This document shows, piece by piece, positions 6,385-11,215 of a DNA stretch of 11,215 nucleotides. Under the pieces are notes generated by a model. It had not been told where the DNA came from, did not search any database, and was given only the letters and a program-made list of their open reading frames with translations. Numbering within the stretch: the stretch's first letter is position 1; every line of letters starts with the position of its first letter. The position numbers and the translations under genes are program-made. This DNA comes from Candidatus Lithacetigena glycinireducens (GTDB lineage Bacteria > Coprothermobacterota > HKB111), in the NCBI GenBank assembly GCA_018725485.1, contig QLUP01000025.1, positions 1 to 11,215 on the forward strand. Reading direction: 5' to 3'.

Positions 6385-7769
6385 AAGAGGCCTGCGGAGT
6401 TTTTGGTATTTATGGACCTGGCGAAGAGGTAGCCCAGTTCACCTATTACGTTCTTTATGCCCTCCAGCACCGAGGAGAAGAGAGTGCTGGTATAGCGGTG
6501 GCTGATGGGAAAACTGTGATGGTAGAAAAAGGAATGGGGCTGGTAGCTGATGTTTTTCCCAATCAGGACAAACTTATAAACCTCAAAGGACATATTGCTA
6601 TCGGTCATGTCAGGTACTCTACTACCGGAGCCAGCGAACTGGTAAATGCTCAACCGTTACTGTATCGCTATCGTGGAGGCTTTCTGGCAGTTACCCATAA
6701 TGGAAACCTGACTAATAGTAAAGAGTTAAGATACAAATTAGAAAGGGATGGCTCCATTTTTCAGACCACCTCAGATAGCGAAATCATTGCCCATCTGGTG
6801 GCGCTTTCCGGAAAAAAAGACCTTGTTAGGTCCTTGAAATTAGCGGCGGAACAATTAAGAGGGGCTTACGCCTTTGTGCTTATGACTGAGAAGAGCCTGC
6901 TGGGACTTAGAGACCCCTGGGGAATAAGACCTCTTTCTATAGGTAAATTAAATGGTTCTTTTATCTTAGCTTCGGAAACCTGCGCTTTTGATTCTCTCGG
7001 GGCAGAATTTATCAGAGAGGTTAGACCAGGTGAACTGGTAATAATTAATGAGGATGGATTAGTAAGTGAACAGCTGATACCCTCCAGAGGTGAGAAACTT
7101 TGTATTTTTGAATTTATTTATTTTGCCAGGCCCGATAGTCAATTTATGGGAAGGAATGTTCACCTGGTGAGGAAAGAGTTAGGGAGAGTTTTAGCCCGAG
7201 AGCATAAATTAAAAGCTGATTTAGTCACCGGGGTTCCTGATTCGTCTTTGTCCACCGCTCCCGGGGTAGCAGAAGAATTAAATCTGTCCTATGAAACAGC
7301 TTTTGTTAAAAATCGTTATATAGGTAGAACCTTCATCCAGCCGGATCAAATTGACCGCACCGCTGGGGTCAGGCTTAAACTTAATCCGATGAACAGCCTG
7401 GTGGAAGGTAAAAAGGTAATAATGGTAGATGATTCTATTGTCCGGGGTACAACTTCTTTAAGAATTGTGGATAAATTAAAAAAAGCTGGTGCAGTAGAAG
7501 TATTCGTCCTTATCAGTTCTCCTCGTATAACCCACCCTTGTTTTTATGGAATAGACACCGCTTCTAAGGATTTAATCGGGGCTAAAATGGATGTCCCTGA
7601 AATTACTAAAGCCATTGGGGCTGATTACCTGGGTTTTTTAAGCCAGGAGGGAATGCTGACGGCTACAGGTCTGGGTAGAGATTGTTTTTGTACTGCTTGT
7701 TTTGATGGGTGTTATCCCGAAGAAATCCACTTCAGGAAGCAAAAACATCTCTTTGGGGATAGGTACTAA
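6351..7769 (+). CDS. purF: Amidophosphoribosyltransferase (Bacillus type, Fe-S)
   Basis: PurF makes phosphoribosylamine from PRPP and glutamine, the first committed and usually feedback-inhibited step. The 472-residue product is an N-terminal-nucleophile glutaminase fused to a phosphoribosyltransferase. A 14-residue propeptide precedes Cys15 ([10 protein letters not shown]), which becomes the N-terminal catalytic residue after cleavage. Further motifs are [12 protein letters not shown] (38-49), GHVRYSTTG (85-93), HNGNLTN (116-122) and the PRPP loop [14 protein letters not shown] (356-369). Cys251, Cys397, Cys447 and Cys450 sit where the Bacillus enzyme binds its 4Fe-4S cluster, so an oxygen-sensitive cluster is expected. 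Two extra cysteines (445, 454) flank the last pair. The ATG lies inside the purL 3' end; two GAGGAG sequences precede it at 6334-6339 and 6343-6348, the first with usable spacing (11 bases) and the second very close (2 bases). Confidence 0.97.
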   Translation: MEKKYREINELKEACGVFGIYGPGEEVAQFTYYVLYALQHRGEESAGIAVADGKTVMVEKGMGLVADVFPNQDKLINLKGHIAIGHVRYSTTGASELVNAQPLLYRYRGGFLAVTHNGNLTNSKELRYKLERDGSIFQTTSDSEIIAHLVALSGKKDLVRSLKLAAEQLRGAYAFVLMTEKSLLGLRDPWGIRPLSIGKLNGSFILASETCAFDSLGAEFIREVRPGELVIINEDGLVSEQLIPSRGEKLCIFEFIYFARPDSQFMGRNVHLVRKELGRVLAREHKLKADLVTGVPDSSLSTAPGVAEELNLSYETAFVKNRYIGRTFIQPDQIDRTAGVRLKLNPMNSLVEGKKVIMVDDSIVRGTTSLRIVDKLKKAGAVEVFVLISSPRITHPCFYGIDTASKDLIGAKMDVPEITKAIGADYLGFLSQEGMLTATGLGRDCFCTACFDGCYPEEIHFRKQKHLFGDRY

Positions 7770-7778
7770 GGTTAATAA

Positions 7779-8798
7779 ATGGACTATAAACTCGCAGGCG
7801 TAGATATTGAAGCCGGGAATAAAGCGGTGGAGATGATGAAAAAATATGTTAGCTCCACCTACAGAAGTGAAGTGTTGGGGGATGTTGGAGGGTTTGGAAG
7901 CCTTTTCGCGCTTGATATAAGCAAGTATCCTGAACCAGTGCTGGTGTCGGGAACCGATGGTGTGGGCACCAAACTTAAAATCGCTTTTATGACCGATAAA
8001 CACGATACAGTTGGTATAGATCTGGTAGCCATGTGCGTCAACGATATACTTACTTCTGGGGCAGAACCTCTCTTCTTCCTGGATTACCTTGCCACCGGCA
8101 GGCTAAAACCGGAGAAAATCAGTTCTATTGTAAAAGGGATAGCAAAAGGCTGTAAGCAGGCAGGCTGTGCTCTGGTTGGGGGAGAAACCGCAGAAATGCC
8201 CGGTTTTTATAGCCAGGACGAGTATGATTTAGCCGGTTTTGCTGTAGGGGTGGTTAATAAAGAAAACATCGTGGATGGAAGAAACATTAAGGAAGGAGAT
8301 GTACTTTTAGGACTTGGCTCATCGGGGCTTCATAGTAACGGGTATTCCCTGGTAAGGAAAATATTTTTTGATAGGCATAATTTAACAGTAGATAAAACCA
8401 TCCCCCGATTGGGGAAAACACTCGGAGAAGAGCTTCTGACTCCGACAAAAATATATGTTAAATCAATTTTAACTCTCCGCGATAAACTGGAAATCAAGGG
8501 AATGGCTCACATCACCGGAGGGGGATTGCTGGAAAACCTACCCCGTTGTTTACCTCCGGGAAGCGGGGCTATGATTGATAGTTTAGCCTGGCAACCCCAG
8601 GAAATTTTTACCCTCCTTCAAGAGTTAGGGGGAGTTAGTAGGGAAGAAATGTATAGGGTATTTAATATGGGAGTAGGGTTCGTGGTGGTGGTATCACCCG
8701 AAGATGCGGAAAAAGCAGTGGAAATATTGCAAGAAGTTGGAGAACAAGTTTTCGTTATTGGTAGAATCATTAGCTGGAAGGGAGTAGAAATAAAATAA
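7779..8798 (+). CDS. purM: Phosphoribosylformylglycinamidine cyclo-ligase (AIR synthase)
   Basis: PurM closes the imidazole ring, converting FGAM to AIR with ATP. The 339-residue product is close to the usual length and starts [17 protein letters not shown]. Motifs are DVGGFG (35-40), [14 protein letters not shown] (56-69), [17 protein letters not shown] (87-103), [11 protein letters not shown] (134-144), [15 protein letters not shown] (179-193) and [13 protein letters not shown] (244-256). It is homologous to the halves of PurL. The ribosome binding site is weak (AAGG at 7768-7771, overlapping the purF stop), so coupling to purF across the 9-base gap is likely. A T-run follows its stop codon but no hairpin precedes it, so I do not call a terminator. 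Confidence 0.97.
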   Translation: MDYKLAGVDIEAGNKAVEMMKKYVSSTYRSEVLGDVGGFGSLFALDISKYPEPVLVSGTDGVGTKLKIAFMTDKHDTVGIDLVAMCVNDILTSGAEPLFFLDYLATGRLKPEKISSIVKGIAKGCKQAGCALVGGETAEMPGFYSQDEYDLAGFAVGVVNKENIVDGRNIKEGDVLLGLGSSGLHSNGYSLVRKIFFDRHNLTVDKTIPRLGKTLGEELLTPTKIYVKSILTLRDKLEIKGMAHITGGGLLENLPRCLPPGSGAMIDSLAWQPQEIFTLLQELGGVSREEMYRVFNMGVGFVVVVSPEDAEKAVEILQEVGEQVFVIGRIISWKGVEIK

Positions 8799-8829
8799 TT
8801 TTTTTAAGACAGGGAGTGATTATAAGTTT

Positions 8830-9456
8830 ATGAACCAAGAAGCTGTATTCAGGATAGCGGTACTGGCTTCAGGGAGCGGTTCTAACCTGCAGGCCATTTT
8901 GGAAGCGATTGATAGGGGTGAAATAGAAGGTGGAAGGGTGGTATTGGTGATTAGTGATAAAAAGAACGCTTTTGCCCTGGAAAGGGCCAGGCAAAGGACC
9001 ATCCCCACAATATTCTTTAATCACAGAAATTACTTAAGCCGTGAGGATATGGATAGGGACATCGTTGAATCCCTAAATAAATACCAGATTGATTTAGTGG
9101 TTTTAGCTGGTTATATGCGGTTGCTCACCCCCTTTTTTATTAATGCTTTCCAGGACCGTATTCTCAACATCCATCCAGCCCTTTTACCCTCTTTTCCCGG
9201 TAAGCATGGGGTGGCTGATGCCCTGAAGTATGGGGTAAAGGTCAGCGGTTGCACCATACATTTTGTTGATGAAGGGGTAGATACAGGACCTATAATAATG
9301 CAGGAAGCGGTACCAGTTTATCCCTACGATACCGAAGAAACGCTTCACCAGAGGATTCAGGTGTTAGAACATAAACTTTATCCCAGGGTTATAAATCTTT
9401 TTATTAAAGGAAAAATAAAAATACAGGGAAGAAGGTGTATTATTGATGAAAAATAA
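8830..9456 (+). CDS. purN: Phosphoribosylglycinamide formyltransferase (10-formyl-THF type)
   Basis: PurN transfers a formyl group from 10-formyltetrahydrofolate to GAR. The 208-residue product has the phosphate-binding loop ASGSGSNLQAI (13-23), the folate-region motif LAGYMRLLTPFF (92-103), the catalytic block NIHPALLPSFPG with Asn113 and His115, and Asp151 in DEGVDTGPII. The Asn/His/Asp triad is complete, with the same His-to-Asp spacing (36 residues) as the E. coli enzyme. The ribosome binding site GGGAG (8812-8816) is 13 bases before the ATG, longer than its neighbours' spacing; no better in-frame start is available. The gap from purM is 31 bases. It overlaps purH by 11 bases. Confidence 0.96.
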   Translation: MNQEAVFRIAVLASGSGSNLQAILEAIDRGEIEGGRVVLVISDKKNAFALERARQRTIPTIFFNHRNYLSREDMDRDIVESLNKYQIDLVVLAGYMRLLTPFFINAFQDRILNIHPALLPSFPGKHGVADALKYGVKVSGCTIHFVDEGVDTGPIIMQEAVPVYPYDTEETLHQRIQVLEHKLYPRVINLFIKGKIKIQGRRCIIDEK

Positions 9457-10987
9457 ATTTGCCTTACTAAGTGTTTCTGATAAAATCGGGTTGGTAGAGT
9501 TTGCCAGAGATTTGGTTGACCTGGGTTTTACCATAATATCCACCGGTGGTACCAAAAAAACTCTATCAGAAGCAGGAGTTCCTGTTAAGCAGGTATCTGA
9601 AATAACAGGTTTCCCCGAAATACTGGGTGGACGGGTAAAAACCCTTCATCCAAAGATACATGGGGGTATCCTGGCTTGCAGGGATTCAGCGGAGCATATC
9701 AAAGAGCTTGCTGAGCACCATATAAATCTTATAGACCTGGTAGCGGTAAATCTTTACCCCTTTGCTCAAACTGTAAACAAGGCCGGGGTAACCCTTGAAG
9801 AAGCGATTGAAAATATAGATATTGGCGGCCCAACTATGGTAAGGGCGGCAGCCAAGAATTATCGCGATGTGGTGGTAGTGGTAAACCCTGATAGATATGG
9901 GGTTATTATTCAGGAATTAAAAGAAAAGGGTGAAATAAGCTATGAAACTCGCTTTTCTTTAGCGGTGGAAGCCTTTACTCACACCGCAGAGTACGATGCT
10001 GTTATAAGAAATTGGCTAAAAAAGAAATACCCCGAATCAGAAATGTTTCCCCCTACGGTTATTTTACCCCTTACCCGGCTGCAGAAGCTTCGCTACGGAG
10101 AAAACCCTCAACAAGAAGCTGCTTTTTATGGTGAGACGAGCCAGGTGTATTCGGGATTATCCTCTGCCATACAGCTTCAGGGCAAGGATCTGTCTTATAA
10201 TAATTTCAACGATGCCAGCGCAGCCCTGCAGTTGGTAATGGAGTTTGCTGAACCCACAGCGGTAGCTATTAAACATGCCAATCCCTGCGGGGTAGCTTCA
10301 GCAGGCAGTATTTCTGAAGCTTTCTGGAAAGCTTACGAAGCTGATAAAGTATCAATTTTTGGAGGGATAGTAGCAGTAAATAGAAACATTGATATAGAAA
10401 CAGCCCGACAGATGAAAGATATTTTTCTGGAAGTGGTGCTGGCACCGGTTTTTGATGAAGAAGCTCTGACGATATTAAACGAGAAAAAAAATTTACGGCT
10501 TTTGAAAATTAACAAGTGGGAAAAATGCGGGGGTGTTGAAATAAAGAGCATTCAGGGTGGATTTTTGCTGCAAGAAATGGATGTGGAGGATATAAATACT
10601 AAGGACTGGAAATGTCCTACCCTGATTAAGCCTGATGAACGAACCCTGGAAGATATGGTGTTTGGAATGAAAGTGGTAAAACATACTAAATCTAATGCCA
10701 TTGTGTTAGTTAAAGATAGGCAAACCTTAGGGGTGGGAGCTGGGCAGATGAACCGTGTTGGTTCAGCTCGTATTGCTCTTGAGCAGGCAGGAGAGAAAGC
10801 TAAAGGATGTGTATTGGCTTCCGATGCTTTTTTCCCGTTCAGGGATGTGATAGATGAAGCCTATAAGGTAGGGGTTACGGGGATTGTACAACCCGGGGGT
10901 TCTTTGAGGGATGAAGATTCTATCAAGGCTTGCGATGAGCATGGCATTACCATGATGATTACAGGGAGAAGGTATTTCAAACATTAA
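9446..10987 (+). CDS. purH: Bifunctional AICAR formyltransferase / IMP cyclohydrolase
   Basis: PurH carries out the last two steps to IMP. The 513-residue product has the normal length. The N-terminal MGS-like IMP cyclohydrolase domain (about 1-195) shows LLSVSDK, STGGTKKTL, GRVKTLHPKIHGGIL, DLVAVNLYPF and ENIDIGGPTMVRAAAKN. The C-terminal formyltransferase domain shows LRYGENPQQEA, GKDLSYNNFNDASAA, the catalytic KHANPCG with Lys276 and His277, VKHTKSNAIVL, GAGQMNRVGS, SDAFFPFRD and the terminal GITMMITGRRYFKH. Two starts are possible: TTG 9443 or ATG 9446. AAGGTG at 9432-9437 serves either; ATG is preferred as the commoner codon. The gene overlaps purN by 11 bases. Confidence 0.97.
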   Translation: MKNKFALLSVSDKIGLVEFARDLVDLGFTIISTGGTKKTLSEAGVPVKQVSEITGFPEILGGRVKTLHPKIHGGILACRDSAEHIKELAEHHINLIDLVAVNLYPFAQTVNKAGVTLEEAIENIDIGGPTMVRAAAKNYRDVVVVVNPDRYGVIIQELKEKGEISYETRFSLAVEAFTHTAEYDAVIRNWLKKKYPESEMFPPTVILPLTRLQKLRYGENPQQEAAFYGETSQVYSGLSSAIQLQGKDLSYNNFNDASAALQLVMEFAEPTAVAIKHANPCGVASAGSISEAFWKAYEADKVSIFGGIVAVNRNIDIETARQMKDIFLEVVLAPVFDEEALTILNEKKNLRLLKINKWEKCGGVEIKSIQGGFLLQEMDVEDINTKDWKCPTLIKPDERTLEDMVFGMKVVKHTKSNAIVLVKDRQTLGVGAGQMNRVGSARIALEQAGEKAKGCVLASDAFFPFRDVIDEAYKVGVTGIVQPGGSLRDEDSIKACDEHGITMMITGRRYFKH

Positions 10988-11001
10988 TGCTTAACCTTTT
11001 G

Positions 11002-11027
11002 ATAACCATCCCCAGGTGTGGAGTTAT
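11002..11027 (+). promoter_or_regulatory. Possible hairpin over the purD ribosome binding site
   Basis: ATAACCA (11002-11008) can pair with TGG...TTAT (11019-11021 and 11024-11027), leaving AG (11022-11023) bulged. The purD Shine-Dalgarno GGAG (11020-11023) falls in this 3' arm, so the fold would partly mask it. The helix is only seven pairs, mostly A:T, so it may be accidental. Confidence 0.2.
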
Positions 11028-11030
11028 ATT

Positions 11031-11215
11031 ATGAAAGTGATGGTAGTAGGTGGCGGAGGAAGGGAGCACGCCCTTATCTGGAAAATAAAGCAAAGCCCCC
11101 TGGTGAGAGAGCTATATTGTGCTCCTGGTAATGCGGGTATATCCCGGGAAGCAACCTGTGTTCCCATTCCAGCGGAGGAAATAAAAGGTCTTCTCAACTT
11201 TGCCTTAAAAACAGG
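11031..11215 (+). CDS. purD: Phosphoribosylamine-glycine ligase (GAR synthetase), 5' part
   Basis: Only the first 61 codons are in the window; the frame is open to the right edge. The product starts MKVMVVGGGGREHALIWKI and continues with CAPGNAGI, matching the nucleotide-binding N-terminal domain of the ATP-grasp enzyme PurD, including the GGGGREHA and APGN motifs. PurD joins phosphoribosylamine and glycine, step 2 of the pathway, directly after PurF. GGAG at 11020-11023 lies 7 bases before the ATG. The 43-base gap from purH is the longest between genes in the operon and contains no terminator, so co-transcription is expected. Confidence 0.95.
   Translation, partial: MKVMVVGGGGREHALIWKIKQSPLVRELYCAPGNAGISREATCVPIPAEEIKGLLNFALKT

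Noticed and set aside
8799-8829. T-run between purM and purN as a terminator
   Set aside because: No hairpin precedes the T-run, and purN would be orphaned from the operon.

Overview
This window holds a nearly complete de novo purine (IMP) biosynthesis operon, read rightwards: purK-purE-purC-purS-purQ-purL-purF-purM-purN-purH, then the first 61 codons of purD, which runs off the right edge. A small exported-protein gene is transcribed divergently at the left end. A roughly 540-base non-coding control region separates the two. The organism looks like a Gram-positive bacterium, probably in the Clostridia. The reasons are the strong AGGAGG-type ribosome binding sites, the three-part FGAM synthase (PurS + PurQ + small PurL), a PurF of the Bacillus type (propeptide plus iron-sulfur cysteines), and a base composition that looks to be in the low-to-mid forties % G+C by eye. 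I cannot name the species.

Bases 1-301 carry a secreted or lipid-free exported small protein on the minus strand. Bases 302-842 are intergenic. Reading rightwards, this stretch holds a REP-like GGGACAG hairpin and then three near-identical 15-base palindromes, the first lying inside a good sigma-A promoter (474-502). Next come a hairpin that hides a perfect Shine-Dalgarno in front of an 11-codon ORF, a second promoter with an extended -10 (about 692-721), a stem-loop, and a terminator-like hairpin with a U-tract ending about 34 bases before purK. I see no Bacillus PurBox and no known purine, ZTP or PRPP riboswitch, so control of this operon appears to use other elements.

Bases 843-11215 are the operon. 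Genes overlap or are separated by at most 43 bases, which suggests one mRNA with widespread translational coupling. Together they provide PurF (step 1), PurD (2), PurN (3), PurSQL (4), PurM (5), PurK + PurE class I (6, via N5-CAIR), PurC (7) and PurH (last two steps to IMP). The adenylosuccinate lyase gene purB, needed between PurC and PurH, is not in the window. The enzymes all look intact. The most interesting material is the leader region, not the enzymes.
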